Assembly: GCA_017645945.1 (NCBI GenBank)
Contig: JAGCNL010000016.1
Location: 62,001 to 126,000, forward strand
Origin: Salinivirgaceae bacterium
GTDB lineage: Bacteria; Bacteroidota; Bacteroidia; Bacteroidales; SZUA-534
Direction of reading: 5' to 3'
Length of the DNA stretch: 64,000 nt
The position numbers were made by a program, and so were the translations under genes. Position 1 is the first letter of the stretch, and every line of letters begins with the position of its first letter. The notes below the pieces were generated by a model. The model was not told the origin of the DNA, ran no database searches, and saw only the letters and a list, made by a program, of their open reading frames with translations. Shown here piece by piece: positions 1 to 8,914 of this stretch.

Positions 1-1063
1 TGGTTTTCTTCAGTGTTTCTTCCTCGTTTGTGATAACATTAATTTCAACGTCGCCATTAGGGGCATTATCAGTATTTTCGCCCGACTGAATCTCGTCGTT
101 GTTCTGTGTGGGGTTGGTGACAATGAAATTGCCTTGTTCGCCAATTAAGTTGTTGTTATCGATCGAGTTATCGTTGTTGTTGTCAATCAACTGCGATTCA
201 ACCTCGCCGAGATTGTTGCTCAAATCGTCGCCGTTATCCGAATTGTCGAAAGTTGCTGTTGTTTTAATCTCGAATTTCAGAAGGTCCTTGTCGTTATTCA
301 CAAAAGGAATGTCATCGTTTTCGTCTCCTTCGGGTTGTTCGCTTTCGTCTTCTGATGTCTCAACTTCGGTCGCTTCAGTATCGATGTATTCGGTATCTTC
401 TTCATTTTTAGCTGTTTCGACAGAATCTTCCTGTTCCGATGATGGCGGCAGTTCCTTGTCGGTCACTTTCGGGCGAATGAGTTCTTTCACGAAGGTGCGG
501 CATCGGGCAACGAAACTGTCGAATGTGAATGACAGAATGGCGAACAAGCAGGTAATCAGTACAATACCTGTGCCGAGTTTGCCAATCACGGCGTTCATCC
601 ATTCGCTTACAAAATAACCGTGTGCGCCACCAGGAGTGAACGCTGCGTGATGGAACACATAACCCAGCGCAATCGACCCCCAAATGGAATAGATAATCGA
701 CAACTTGATGGTTTTGCCGACTGGTAATGTCTTGATATTAAATAGTTTGAAAATGAGAACTGCCAGAATGACAATCAGCGCGAACGACGGCAGTCCGATC
801 CATCGGTACATGAAACGGTGAGCCAGAAAGGCGCCGAAAGTGCCCGTCCAGTTGCTGGCAACAATGTTGGGGTTGAAAAATAGTTTGCTGGCTGGGACAT
901 CGAGTGTGCTTTGGTCGATGCGCCAGGTGAACAGATACGAAATGAAGGCGAAGGCCATGTAAACCGTGAACGCAGTGAGGCAGACACCAACAATGGTGCG
1001 CCGACGAACGGTCACGCTCACGTCTATATCATCAACAGTATTGTTGTTCTTTTTCTTTGCCAT
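1..1063 (-). CDS. ftsK: DNA translocase FtsK, N-terminal part (runs off left edge)
   Basis: The minus-strand reading frame opens at the ATG at 1063 and has no stop before the window edge, so about 354 N-terminal residues are visible. It begins MAKKKNNN and has about four membrane segments in the first 190 residues, as in the 4TM membrane domain of FtsK/SpoIIIE. A very acidic, Asp/Glu/Asn-rich linker follows (about residues 205-354). The ATPase motor and gamma domain would lie outside the window. FtsK sits at the division septum and pumps chromosome ends apart. The assignment rests on the N-terminal layout only, because no Walker motif is visible. A lipoprotein gene lies 39 bp upstream on the same strand. 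Confidence 0.75.
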   Translation of the reverse strand, partial: MAKKKNNNTVDDIDVSVTVRRRTIVGVCLTAFTVYMAFAFISYLFTWRIDQSTLDVPASKLFFNPNIVASNWTGTFGAFLAHRFMYRWIGLPSFALIVILAVLIFKLFNIKTLPVGKTIKLSIIYSIWGSIALGYVFHHAAFTPGGAHGYFVSEWMNAVIGKLGTGIVLITCLFAILSFTFDSFVARCRTFVKELIRPKVTDKELPPSSEQEDSVETAKNEEDTEYIDTEATEVETSEDESEQPEGDENDDIPFVNNDKDLLKFEIKTTATFDNSDNGDDLSNNLGEVESQLIDNNNDNSIDNNNLIGEQGNFIVTNPTQNNDEIQSGENTDNAPNGDVEINVITNEEETLKKT

Positions 1064-1102
1064 AGTAGTAAATTGTAGGATTGAAACGAAAAAAAGGCAA
1101 GA

Positions 1103-1810
1103 TTATTTGCCTATTCCATTGAAAATTTCATCCATTTGCGACCGCTCAACGCGCTCGTAACCTTCAGGAATTTCAAATGTCTTGTTCGATATTTTTTCGT
1201 TAATGAATTCAATCGCTTCAAGCTGCATCGGGATGCCGTTCATCGAAAGTCTGAATTCCATTGGCATTCCGGGGATTTTGTCGAGAGGTGTGTTTGCTGT
1301 GGCGTTGCTGATTTTGATGTCGGTGGTGTAGAACACGTCGAACGTGGTTGAGTCGCCGATGCTCACGCTTGCGTGGTTGCAGTGGAACCCGATCATGTCT
1401 TTTTCAGTATCGTCAAATTCGATTTGCAGATTGTCCGGACGGTTCATTCCATAGTAGCCTTCTTCTGATGTTGAGACGTATAAATATCTCTTGTTCAGAA
1501 TTTTGAGTAGGGTATAGGCTTGGTCCTTGCCATCTTTGATGAATGCCGACCTAAATATTCCTAACCATCCTTCCATTTCAAGAATCACCTTTTCGTTTTT
1601 GAAGTGCATCACAATTGTTGAAGGCAGCAGACCAATAATCGGATTCTCCTTTTCTGTCTGCAAATAGGTGATTTTGAACTTTACTGAGCCCTCGCTTATG
1701 CTTCCGTGACGCCCCTTTTCAGCGCATCCGCAGAGTATTGCGAAACACAATAAAGCCATGGCACACAAGTGCTTACAATGTCTGAGAATATTGTTGCGTT
1801 TGTTGTCCAA
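1103..1810 (-). CDS. Predicted outer-membrane or periplasmic lipoprotein, unknown function
   Basis: A 235-residue protein with a basic N-terminus, a hydrophobic stretch and a lipobox (ILCGC, about residues 24-28), so export and lipidation are predicted. An in-frame Met nearer the lipobox is an alternative start. The mature part alternates short hydrophobic and polar stretches as a beta-rich protein would, and the phrase EMEGWLGIFRSA is the most distinctive. I do not recognise a family with confidence; DUF4412-like or LolA-like beta-sandwich lipoproteins are possible but unproven. It sits between the glyA terminator and ftsK on the same strand and is probably co-transcribed with ftsK. Confidence 0.7.
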   Translation of the reverse strand: MDNKRNNILRHCKHLCAMALLCFAILCGCAEKGRHGSISEGSVKFKITYLQTEKENPIIGLLPSTIVMHFKNEKVILEMEGWLGIFRSAFIKDGKDQAYTLLKILNKRYLYVSTSEEGYYGMNRPDNLQIEFDDTEKDMIGFHCNHASVSIGDSTTFDVFYTTDIKISNATANTPLDKIPGMPMEFRLSMNGIPMQLEAIEFINEKISNKTFEIPEGYERVERSQMDEIFNGIGK

Positions 1811-1883
1811 GATTCTATTTTTTCAGTTGTGGTAAAGGTACTTATTATCGGTTAAAAACCGAGTCTCAAGTCGATTTTTTTAC

Positions 1884-1919
1884 AAAAAAAATTCCCGCCA
1901 AATGCAATCGTTTGACGGG
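1884..1919 (-). terminator. Rho-independent terminator after glyA
   Basis: Read on the minus strand, a 9-bp stem (CCCGTCAAA pairing with TTTGGCGGG, one G-U pair) with an 8-nt loop is followed by a T-rich run. It lies 22 bp beyond the glyA stop codon. Confidence 0.85.
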
Positions 1920-1941
1920 CATTATTTTCGGTTGGAATTTA

Positions 1942-3222
1942 TTACCACGCGAACATCGGGCGCGGCATCATCATCTCGTTAACCTCAGCTTTAACTTTGG
2001 CGATAACGCTCTCGTTTTCTGGATCGGCCAGAACGCGGTCAATCATATCCACGATAATGTCCATATCCGATTCCTTCAAACCGCGGGTGGTGATGGCAGG
2101 TGTGCCAAGACGCAAGCCGCTGGTCTGCATTGCCGAGCGGGTGTCGAACGGAACAAGGTTCATATTCACAGTGATGTCGGCGGCAACAAGCGCTTTTTCT
2201 GCCACTTTACCAGTCAGTTCGGCGTATTTCGGACGAAGGTCAACCAGCATTGAGTGGTTGTCAGTTCCGCCAGAAACAATGTAGAAGCCTTTGTTCATCA
2301 TGCCTTTGGCCAGAGCTGCGGCGTTCTTCTGAACTTGTTTTTGATACTCTTTGAACTCAGGTGTAAGAGCCTCGCCAAATGCAACGGCTTTGGCTGCAAT
2401 CACGTGCTCGAGCGGTCCGCCTTGTTGTCCTGGGAACACGGCCGAGTTAATCAGACTGCCCATTGAGCGAATCTCGCCTTTCTTGGTGGTTTTGCCGAAT
2501 GGGTTCGGGAAATCCTTGCCAATCAAGATGATACCGCCGCGTGGTCCGCGAAGTGTCTTGTGAGTTGTCGATGTTACAATGTCGGCATATTTAACAGGGT
2601 TGTCGAGCAGACCGGCTGCGATGAGTCCTGCAGGGTGAGCCATATCCACCATCAGCAGGGCGCCGCAAGCGTCGGCAATCTGGCGCATACGCTTGTAGTC
2701 CCATTCACGGCTGTAGGCTGAGCCGCCACCGATAATCAATTTCGGTTTCTCGCGCATTGCCACTTCTTCCATTTCATCGTAGTCAACGCGGCCTGTTTCC
2801 TTGTTCAGGTGGTAGGCGCACGGGGTGTAAATCATACCCGATGTGTTCACTGCCGAGCCGTGTGAAAGGTGTCCGCCGTGAGCAAGGTCGAGACCCATAA
2901 ACTTGTCGCCAGGTTTCAGCACTGCCAGCAGAACGGCAGCATTGGCCTGTGCACCAGAGTGCGGTTGAACATTGGCATATTCGGCACCGTAGATTTTCTT
3001 CAGGCGCTCAATGGCCAGCGTCTCAACTTCGTCAACCACTTCGCAGCCGCCGTAGTGGCGTTTGCCCGGGTAGCCTTCGGCATATTTGTTGGTCAGGCAT
3101 GAGCCCATGGCCTGCATAACCTGGTCGCTCACAAAGTTTTCCGATGCAATCATCTCAATGCCGCGCTTTTGGCGGGCGTACTCCTTGTCTATAAGGTCGA
3201 AAACAACACTGTCTTTATTCAT
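1942..3222 (-). CDS. glyA: Serine hydroxymethyltransferase
   Basis: A 426-residue, full-length cytosolic enzyme that interconverts serine plus tetrahydrofolate with glycine plus 5,10-methylene-tetrahydrofolate. The family hallmarks are present: an N-terminal MIASENF, the glycine-rich [13 protein letters not shown], and the PLP-lysine loop [14 protein letters not shown] near residue 225. The C-terminal [10 protein letters not shown] tail is complete. The lrp-family gene starts its coding sequence upstream on the same strand with 32 bp between the two genes, so both may be read from one promoter. A terminator follows. Confidence 0.97.
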   Translation of the reverse strand: MNKDSVVFDLIDKEYARQKRGIEMIASENFVSDQVMQAMGSCLTNKYAEGYPGKRHYGGCEVVDEVETLAIERLKKIYGAEYANVQPHSGAQANAAVLLAVLKPGDKFMGLDLAHGGHLSHGSAVNTSGMIYTPCAYHLNKETGRVDYDEMEEVAMREKPKLIIGGGSAYSREWDYKRMRQIADACGALLMVDMAHPAGLIAAGLLDNPVKYADIVTSTTHKTLRGPRGGIILIGKDFPNPFGKTTKKGEIRSMGSLINSAVFPGQQGGPLEHVIAAKAVAFGEALTPEFKEYQKQVQKNAAALAKGMMNKGFYIVSGGTDNHSMLVDLRPKYAELTGKVAEKALVAADITVNMNLVPFDTRSAMQTSGLRLGTPAITTRGLKESDMDIIVDMIDRVLADPENESVIAKVKAEVNEMMMPRPMFAW

Positions 3223-3254
3223 ATTGTTTCAAATTGTTATTGATTTATAAATAT

Positions 3255-3728
3255 TTAGTCATTCGATTCAATTGGGAACTGACGGCGGAAACTCTCCTCA
3301 AGCGAGATTATGGTTTCGGTGCGCTCAACGATGTCGAGTCGTTGCAGCTTGTCCGACAGAATGCGGCGCAGGTGCTCGTTGTCATGCGCCATCACCTTGA
3401 TGAATAGTGAGTAGTTGCCTGTAACGTAGTGGCATTCAACTATTTCTGGTATTTTGAAAAGCTCTTCGGCAATGTCGTGATACAAGCAGGCCTTTTTCAG
3501 GTTGATGCCCACAAAGGCGCATGTTTTGTAGCCCAGATTCTGCGGGCTGACAATGAATTCGGAACCTGTGATGATGCCGATGCTGGTGAGCCTCTGAACT
3601 CTTTGGTGGATGGCTGCTCCCGACACACCGCACTCGCGTGCCACTTCAAGAAAAGGTGTGCGTGCGTTTTTCGAAATTATCGACAGAATCTTTTTGTCAA
3701 GTTCGTCGATGTTGTGGTTTTCGCTCAT
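3255..3728 (-). CDS. Lrp/AsnC family transcriptional regulator
   Basis: A 157-residue protein with the standard two-domain layout. An N-terminal winged HTH (about residues 8-60, with LDKKILSIISKNARTPF and the recognition stretch CGVSGAAIHQRVQRL) precedes a C-terminal RAM/ligand-sensing domain (about 70-145). Such proteins form dimers to octamers that bind DNA and sense amino acids. It is immediately upstream of glyA on the same strand, which makes control of one-carbon/serine-glycine metabolism or autoregulation plausible; Lrp controls glyA in enterobacteria. The effector cannot be read from the sequence. Confidence 0.93.
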   Translation of the reverse strand: MSENHNIDELDKKILSIISKNARTPFLEVARECGVSGAAIHQRVQRLTSIGIITGSEFIVSPQNLGYKTCAFVGINLKKACLYHDIAEELFKIPEIVECHYVTGNYSLFIKVMAHDNEHLRRILSDKLQRLDIVERTETIISLEESFRRQFPIESND

Positions 3729-3934
3729 AGTTTAAAGCCTTAAGGTGTTTATCCAAACTCCACAAATTTGCGGGGCATTTAGCTCCCACTTTTAATTTGT
3801 CGCAAAGAAAACTAATTCTTCGGTACAAAACTTACAGTTCGGCTGTTTTTATTACCTAATAGTTAACAATTGATAGTTTGGCGAATTTCGGAATCGGCAG
3901 GCCTGTGAATCGGAATTTGTAATTGACACCTAAC

Positions 3935-5494
3935 CTACAACGTGTTCAGCATCTTCTTGAACACCTCGTTAGGCTTCAGGCCGAGTTCGTCATCGGAGAA
4001 TTCGGGTTTCAAGCGATGGACGATATACGATTTCATCGGGTCCATGTGTTTGGGGTAGATGGTGCCGCGGCATTCGCACTCAAAAAAGTCTTTTATAAAG
4101 TCGTAGGTGTTTTCCGATATGCACACTTTGCCCACCACGCCTTCCTGCTCAACTCGGGCGGCGGTGTTAACTGTGACGCCCCAAACGTCGTAGACATATT
4201 TTTTGCGGCCCACAACTCCCACAATGGCTGGCCCAGAGTGCAGTCCGATGCGGCAGCGCCAAGGGTCGATGCCGTTTGCTGTTTGCTCTTCAGCCATTTT
4301 GTTTACAGCATACTGCATGTCGAGTGCCGCCAGAACGGTGTCGAACGGGTGGCTCTTGTTGCTCAGCGGCAGGCCTCCGGCGCACATGTAGGCGTCGCCG
4401 ATGGTTTTTATCTTCTCAATGAAATGCGCATCGGTGATGTCGTCGAAAATCTTAAAGTACGAATCGAGCCTCTCAATCAGCTCTTTAGGCGATGATTCGC
4501 TTGTCAGACTGGTGAAGTTGGCGAAATCGAGAAATAGGATAGTGGTGCTTTTGTATTGTCGAGGCGACACAGAGCCTTTCGATTTCAGCTGGCGCATTAT
4601 CTCGAACGGCAGAATGTTAAGCAGCAACTCGTCCGATTTGCGTTTCTCCTCGGCGATGACGGCATTCTGCGAGTTGATTTCAAGTTGCTGTTGCTCAAGC
4701 AGTTTGTTTGTCTCTTGCAGGTGCTTTGTCAGCGACAGCATATACTCATTCTTCTGATTCAGAGCCATTTCGGCCTCTTTCAGGTTCGTGATGTCGGTCT
4801 CGACGGCAAATATGTTCTTAACATTTCCGTCGCGCCCCAGAATGGGAGTCAGTGTGGTCTGAATCCATTTGCAGGTGTCACCCGTACTATATGCTGCAGA
4901 ATAAGTGACAGGCTCCTTGTTGCCGATGCATCGGTCGAAATATTTTTTGATGTTCGGATTGTCGCTGAATTCCAGAATGTTACTGCCGAATTTGACTTTG
5001 AAATTGTCGAGGTTGTAGCCGTACATTTTAACAAAGCCGTCGTTGCACCAGATGAGCTCGCCCATGGCATCGAGTATCATGAACGAATTGGAAGACAAGT
5101 CGATACATTGCATAACCTTGCGGAACTTGCCGCGCCGTTTGTTGCGGCTTGTCACCTTGCTTATGACATTCTCCATTCTGACATTTTCCTCGGCCTTGTC
5201 GGCGGAGCTGATGCATTCGTAAAATCCTGATTCATAAATGCTTTTTATCAGCTTGGCGTTGCCAGGGGCGACAAGTGCCACAAAAGCCGTGTCGCTGAAG
5301 TGCTTGTCGGTTACAACGGGTAGCACATCCGCCAGATTGATGCTTTTTAAGTCGATGAAAATCAATGCGGAAGAACTTTGCCCGATGACTTCCATGTCAA
5401 CTTTCTCGATGGTTATAACAGTGTGTTCGCTGTTGCTTTTGTCGAGAATGCTCGGACGGTTTTCAATGCTACCTATATATATAATTGTCTCCAT
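3935..5494 (-). CDS. PAS-domain adenylate/guanylate cyclase
   Basis: A 519-residue predicted soluble signalling protein. The first 125 residues look like a degenerate receiver-like or unknown sensory domain. A PAS domain follows (about 135-250, including MILDAMGELIWCNDGF), then a coiled-coil linker (about 245-290) and a class III nucleotide cyclase domain (about 300-480). The two metal-binding aspartates are visible in LFLDFANFTS and KTIGDAYM, and the transition-state Asn/Arg pair in VNTAARVE. The Lys in IEKIKTIGD and the Asp in VYDVWG fit adenylate rather than guanylate cyclase specificity, but I would not exclude cGMP. The gene stands alone between lrp and the guaA terminator. Confidence 0.88.
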   Translation of the reverse strand: METIIYIGSIENRPSILDKSNSEHTVITIEKVDMEVIGQSSSALIFIDLKSINLADVLPVVTDKHFSDTAFVALVAPGNAKLIKSIYESGFYECISSADKAEENVRMENVISKVTSRNKRRGKFRKVMQCIDLSSNSFMILDAMGELIWCNDGFVKMYGYNLDNFKVKFGSNILEFSDNPNIKKYFDRCIGNKEPVTYSAAYSTGDTCKWIQTTLTPILGRDGNVKNIFAVETDITNLKEAEMALNQKNEYMLSLTKHLQETNKLLEQQQLEINSQNAVIAEEKRKSDELLLNILPFEIMRQLKSKGSVSPRQYKSTTILFLDFANFTSLTSESSPKELIERLDSYFKIFDDITDAHFIEKIKTIGDAYMCAGGLPLSNKSHPFDTVLAALDMQYAVNKMAEEQTANGIDPWRCRIGLHSGPAIVGVVGRKKYVYDVWGVTVNTAARVEQEGVVGKVCISENTYDFIKDFFECECRGTIYPKHMDPMKSYIVHRLKPEFSDDELGLKPNEVFKKMLNTL

Positions 5495-5569
5495 TCAGAA
5501 TGTTTGCTGAAAGTTGTGCATTTTTTTTGAAAAAGAAAACCTGGTATGCGTTGATTTTTTGCTGCCCGA

Positions 5570-5599
5570 CAAAAAAAGAGGCCGAAAACCTTCGACCTC
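5570..5599 (-). terminator. Rho-independent terminator after guaA
   Basis: On the minus strand a 9-bp stem (GAGGTCGAA with TTCGGCCTC, one G-U pair) and a 4-nt loop are followed by seven T. It lies about 50 bp after the guaA stop and upstream of the cyclase gene, so it separates the two units. Confidence 0.85.
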
Positions 5600-5650
5600 T
5601 CTGTATTTGATTTTTCAATTAATCAATCTTTCAGTTAATCAATAAATGTC

Positions 5651-7447
5651 TTATTCCCACTCAATTGTTCCCGGAGGTTTGTGCGTCACGTCGTACCAGA
5701 GTGAGCCGGCGCCGTCGGCCATAAACTGTTGCCACAGGCCGTCGAGCAGCGTTTGGTTGATTTCGGCAAAGTTTGCCGTCATTGCTTCCGAGCTGTTCAC
5801 GGGGCGCATCACAATGCAGGGCTTGTCTTGCACGCGCAGCGGCGTCAGAACCACAGGCATCTGCCAGATTTTCTCGTAAAGGTCGTTGGCTTGCAGGAAT
5901 TCGGTGCAGATGTTGTCGAATTTGCGCAGAGTGTCGAATTTATCTTTGGTGGCGTATTGAGCAACCAGTTTCGGCATCTCGTCAGAAACGGTGCCAACCT
6001 GCCAGATAACGCGGTTGATGACTTTGAACCGGTTGACGAGTTCTGTGCTGAATCGCTCGCACTCTTTCCAACTCAAGTTCTTAGAAGTCAGCAGGAAAGG
6101 TTGTGCGTAGGTGCGGCCATCGCCTTGTACACCCACACTTTTCACTGGCAGAACGCGGCCTTCGATATTATTGTCTTTCAAATATTTGTCCAAACCTTCA
6201 ACATCGGCGTTCGATGCGAATTCGCCTTTTCCATCGGTGCAGAGCAGGCGCACGCCAAGACCTGGACCGGGGAAGGGGTGGCGCCATACAAGGTTGTGCG
6301 GAATGCCGAGTTCTTCGCCGAGCATACGCACCTCGTCTTTGTAAAGGTCGGCAAGTGGCTCAAGCAGAAGGCCTTGCGCCATCAAGTCCATCACTTCCTT
6401 AACGCGGTTGTGGTGGGTTTTTATCAAGTCGGCGTTTTTGGTGCCGCCGCTCTCGATGGTGTCGGGGTAGATGGTGCCTTGCGCAATCATCCACTCTTTC
6501 GGGTCAAGGTTCAACTTGCTCATTTCCTTGTCTTTCACCGTCAGGAACGTTGCGCCGATGCGTTTGCGTTTCTCTTCGGGTGCGGTTATTCCTTCGAGTT
6601 GGCCCAGAAAATCGGCGGTGGCGTCAACCACGCGCAGATTGTGCATTCCTTCGGCCTTCAGGAACTCGATAATCTTCTGCGACTCGTCCATACGCATCAT
6701 TCCGTTGTCGATGTGCAGACCCATAACGCGGTCGGTGCCGAGCACCTTGTTGAGCAGGACGAAGGCCACCGTGCTGTCAACGCCGCCCGACACAAGCAGG
6801 AACACCTTGCGGGTACCAACTTCGGTGCGTATCTTCTCGGAAATCAGCGGCATATAGCTCTTCATATTCCAGTTCCGCTCGCATTGGCAGATGCCGATGA
6901 AGTTGTCCAAAAGCTGCATTCCGAATTTGCTGTGCGTTACTTCGGGGTGGAACTGAATGCCGTAAATCTTGCGCTCGTCCATCGCCACAGCGGCAATGGG
7001 GCAGTCTTTTGTGGATGCTATAATGCGGTATCCGTCAGGAAGTTGCGATACAGAATCACCGTGGCTCATCCACATTGGCGACGATGCAGGAATGCCTTTG
7101 AGCAGCGGGTGTTGGCTGTTGCCGATAATCAAATCCGATATGCCGTACTCTTTCACCTTTCCCGGCTTGACTGTTCCGCCCAGTTGCGATGCAATAAGTT
7201 GGTGTCCGTAGCAGATACCCAGTTTTGGAACTGGAATGTTCAGAATTTCAGGATTGTAGTCGGGTGCGTCGGCGGCATAAACGCTTGCCGGTCCGCCGCT
7301 GTAGATGATGCCTTTTGCGCCAGCTAACTCTTCGACAGGTGCTGCCGGCGAGTGGATTTCGGTGAAAACGCCCAACCGGCGTACGCGGTTGGCAATCAGG
7401 TGGGCATACTGTCCGCCAAAGTCAAGAACGATGATTTTATCTTGCAT
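5651..7447 (-). CDS. guaA: GMP synthase (glutamine-hydrolysing)
   Basis: Converts XMP to GMP using glutamine and ATP. The start chosen (ATG at 7447, protein MQDKIIVLDFGGQ) gives 598 residues. The open frame continues 75 bp further upstream, but that extension overlaps a -7 promoter box and does not resemble the family. The class I amidotransferase domain has its nucleophile in GICYGHQ (Cys79) and the His/Glu pair in QFHPEV (His167, Glu169). The ATP-pyrophosphatase P-loop is SGGVDS (220-225). The C-terminal dimerisation domain ends with the typical KPPGTIEWE. It is longer than the roughly 510-residue form of many bacteria, with the extra length in the synthetase half. Confidence 0.97.
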   Translation of the reverse strand: MQDKIIVLDFGGQYAHLIANRVRRLGVFTEIHSPAAPVEELAGAKGIIYSGGPASVYAADAPDYNPEILNIPVPKLGICYGHQLIASQLGGTVKPGKVKEYGISDLIIGNSQHPLLKGIPASSPMWMSHGDSVSQLPDGYRIIASTKDCPIAAVAMDERKIYGIQFHPEVTHSKFGMQLLDNFIGICQCERNWNMKSYMPLISEKIRTEVGTRKVFLLVSGGVDSTVAFVLLNKVLGTDRVMGLHIDNGMMRMDESQKIIEFLKAEGMHNLRVVDATADFLGQLEGITAPEEKRKRIGATFLTVKDKEMSKLNLDPKEWMIAQGTIYPDTIESGGTKNADLIKTHHNRVKEVMDLMAQGLLLEPLADLYKDEVRMLGEELGIPHNLVWRHPFPGPGLGVRLLCTDGKGEFASNADVEGLDKYLKDNNIEGRVLPVKSVGVQGDGRTYAQPFLLTSKNLSWKECERFSTELVNRFKVINRVIWQVGTVSDEMPKLVAQYATKDKFDTLRKFDNICTEFLQANDLYEKIWQMPVVLTPLRVQDKPCIVMRPVNSSEAMTANFAEINQTLLDGLWQQFMADGAGSLWYDVTHKPPGTIEWE

Positions 7448-7466
7448 ATCAGTTCGAAATTTTGCG

Positions 7467-7474
7467 CAAAGATA
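7467..7474 (-). promoter_or_regulatory. Bacteroidetes -7 box for guaA
   Basis: TATCTTTG on the minus strand matches TAnnTTTG exactly and lies 20 bp upstream of the chosen guaA ATG. No TTTG is found at the usual -33 distance. Its position supports the shorter guaA start. Confidence 0.6.
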
Positions 7475-7583
7475 GAAATTTGGACTTGGTGGTGTGCGTT
7501 TTCGTTTCCACCAAATTTTCAATTTTTAAAAATGTTGCTAACAATCTTTACAGATAAAGAATTTTCCAGGAAAACTATAACGA

Positions 7584-7688
7584 TTATATTCTTACTGTAT
7601 CGATTTCAGTCTGCAATCCATCCAAAAACAACGCCGCTTGACCACAGTCAATTAGCAAGTGATGGTTTTGTGACGATGTTGGTTTAAG
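7584..7688 (-). pseudogene. 3' remnant of a second CAT-like acetyltransferase gene
   Basis: Translated on the minus strand, this stretch reads HHLLIDCGQAALFLDGLQT and continues to a stop at 7584-7586. It closely follows the C-terminus of the intact CAT-like protein at 8222-8845 (HHVQMDGGQAALFLEGLQT). There is no start and no upstream part: the flavodoxin-like gene abuts it directly. The catalytic HHxxxDG motif is altered (HHLLIDC), so it is a decayed gene end, probably left by a tandem duplication of the CAT-flavodoxin pair followed by deletion. Confidence 0.75.
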
Positions 7689-8225
7689 CTAAACCGACAG
7701 CCCCAATTCGTACGCTTCTTTTAGTGCGTTGGTGTTTTTGATGTCGCCTTTGTCTTTCGCGCCGCGCACCAGCACTTGCCCTGCGTCTTCGATGTTGAAG
7801 AAATTCAGGCAGAGCCGATATTGGGTTACAATGCTGTCGAACAGCTCGGGTAGGGTGGCGGCACCAACAAGCAGCAGTGCGGCTTTGCCGATGTGGAAAG
7901 TGTTGCGGATGGGGTTGTGGCAGCGGTCGATGATGGTCTTCAGCTGCGCGCTCAGTCCGTAGAAATAGACCGGCGATGCGATGACAAGCATATCGGCTTG
8001 CGCCAACTTGTTGTAGATTACCGGCATATCGTCTTTTTGGCAGCAGGCGTTGGCATCGTTTTTGAAGCACGCGTTGCAACCCATACACGGATTTACCTTG
8101 TAATCGCCAACCGACACAATATCAACACGATGGTTGGTTGACGCGCCTTTGGCAAAGGCTTCGGCCAGCAAATCGGTGTTGCCTCCGCGCCGCGGACTTC
8201 CGGTGAGAATCAGAATGTTCATCAC
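7689..8225 (-). CDS. Flavodoxin-like NAD(P)H-dependent FMN reductase family protein
   Basis: A 178-residue protein with the FMN-phosphate loop LTGSPRRGGNTD (residues 5-16) and a flavodoxin-like fold. A Cys cluster follows (CMGCNACFKNDANACCQ, about 52-68), as in iron-sulfur flavoprotein-like or NADPH-dependent FMN reductase-family proteins. ASPVYFYGLSAQLKTI is the second conserved loop. It probably reduces a small acceptor with FMN; the substrate is unknown. Its start overlaps the stop of the CAT-like gene by 4 bp (ATGA type), so the two are translationally coupled. Confidence 0.88.
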   Translation of the reverse strand: MMNILILTGSPRRGGNTDLLAEAFAKGASTNHRVDIVSVGDYKVNPCMGCNACFKNDANACCQKDDMPVIYNKLAQADMLVIASPVYFYGLSAQLKTIIDRCHNPIRNTFHIGKAALLLVGAATLPELFDSIVTQYRLCLNFFNIEDAGQVLVRGAKDKGDIKNTNALKEAYELGLSV

Positions 8226-8845
8226 AAATTCGTTTTGTCGATTTCTGTCTGCAATCCTTCCAGAAACAGTGCCGCCTGACCGCCGTCCATTTGCACGTGG
8301 TGGAATTGGAACGATACGGGTAAAGTGGTCTTAAACAGCCATTTGCGGTATTTGCCCCACATTACCAGCGGATTGCAGAATTTCTCGGTGTATTGGTTCA
8401 CAATGCAGTCGAGTTCGGTGTGCACCACAGCCGATGTGCCAATGACCATACAGTCATCGATGAAGGTGCTTTTGCATTCGGCCGCTGCACGTGCGGTGAG
8501 TTTCAGATAATCGCGGTTAAACTGTTGTAAATCATCGCTGAAAGGAATATCGCACGAGTTGATGCCGCCTTTGCTGTTTTGCACAATTACGTTGATGACA
8601 AGACTGTCGAAACGGAACAGTTTTCCTCCTTCGGGCAGAGTGTAGAATTCGTCAATCTTGCCGGCTGCCTTGCCTATGCACCAACACATCAGCGTGGTGA
8701 ACTTTACACCGCTTTTTCGGCTTGCTTTCACCAATCGGCTCACATTCAGCGTCTTGACCAAGGTCACCATCGGCATTGGCGACGACATCCAGAGCCGGAA
8801 CGCTTCGGCGCGGCTGCTCTCTTCGGGTTTAATCTCTCGCTTCAT
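8222..8845 (-). CDS. CatA-like acetyltransferase (chloramphenicol acetyltransferase family)
   Basis: 207 residues from the ATG at 8845 (MKREIKPEE); an upstream Met at 8863 is possible but would only add LIVGN. The C-terminal FHHVQMDGGQAALF carries the catalytic His of the HHxxxDG motif of CoA-dependent CAT-family acyltransferases, and the length matches the trimeric CAT subunit. Many chromosomal members in Bacteroidetes have no proven drug substrate, so resistance should not be assumed. It is paired with the overlapping flavodoxin-like gene. A 3' remnant of a paralogue sits just beyond that gene. Confidence 0.9.
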   Translation of the reverse strand: MKREIKPEESSRAEAFRLWMSSPMPMVTLVKTLNVSRLVKASRKSGVKFTTLMCWCIGKAAGKIDEFYTLPEGGKLFRFDSLVINVIVQNSKGGINSCDIPFSDDLQQFNRDYLKLTARAAAECKSTFIDDCMVIGTSAVVHTELDCIVNQYTEKFCNPLVMWGKYRKWLFKTTLPVSFQFHHVQMDGGQAALFLEGLQTEIDKTNL

Positions 8846-8914
8846 ATTTCCAACAATTAGCAACCGCGAATGTACGCCGAAATCCCGACAATTCTATTTT
8901 GTCACGATTTTGAA

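Noticed and set aside
99..617. Ser/Leu-rich plus-strand open frame at the left edge
   Set aside because: It is the reverse of the acidic linker of ftsK and has no plausible start context.
3729..3934. Promoter before the Lrp-family gene
   Set aside because: A TTTCTTTG-like site exists on the minus strand, but it is about 80 bp from the start and lacks a partner; not strong enough to list.
5729..7327. A 532-codon open frame on the plus strand opposite guaA
   Set aside because: It is the antisense shadow of guaA; the translation is His/Val-rich with no domain, and the minus-strand frame has all GMP synthase motifs.
7448..7522. Upstream extension of the guaA frame
   Set aside because: It covers a TATCTTTG -7 box, and family proteins begin at the MQDKIIVLDFGGQ position.
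8222..8845. Chloramphenicol resistance gene
   Set aside because: The CAT fold is clear, but chromosomal CAT-like acetyltransferases of this kind need not act on chloramphenicol; no mobile context supports a resistance role.
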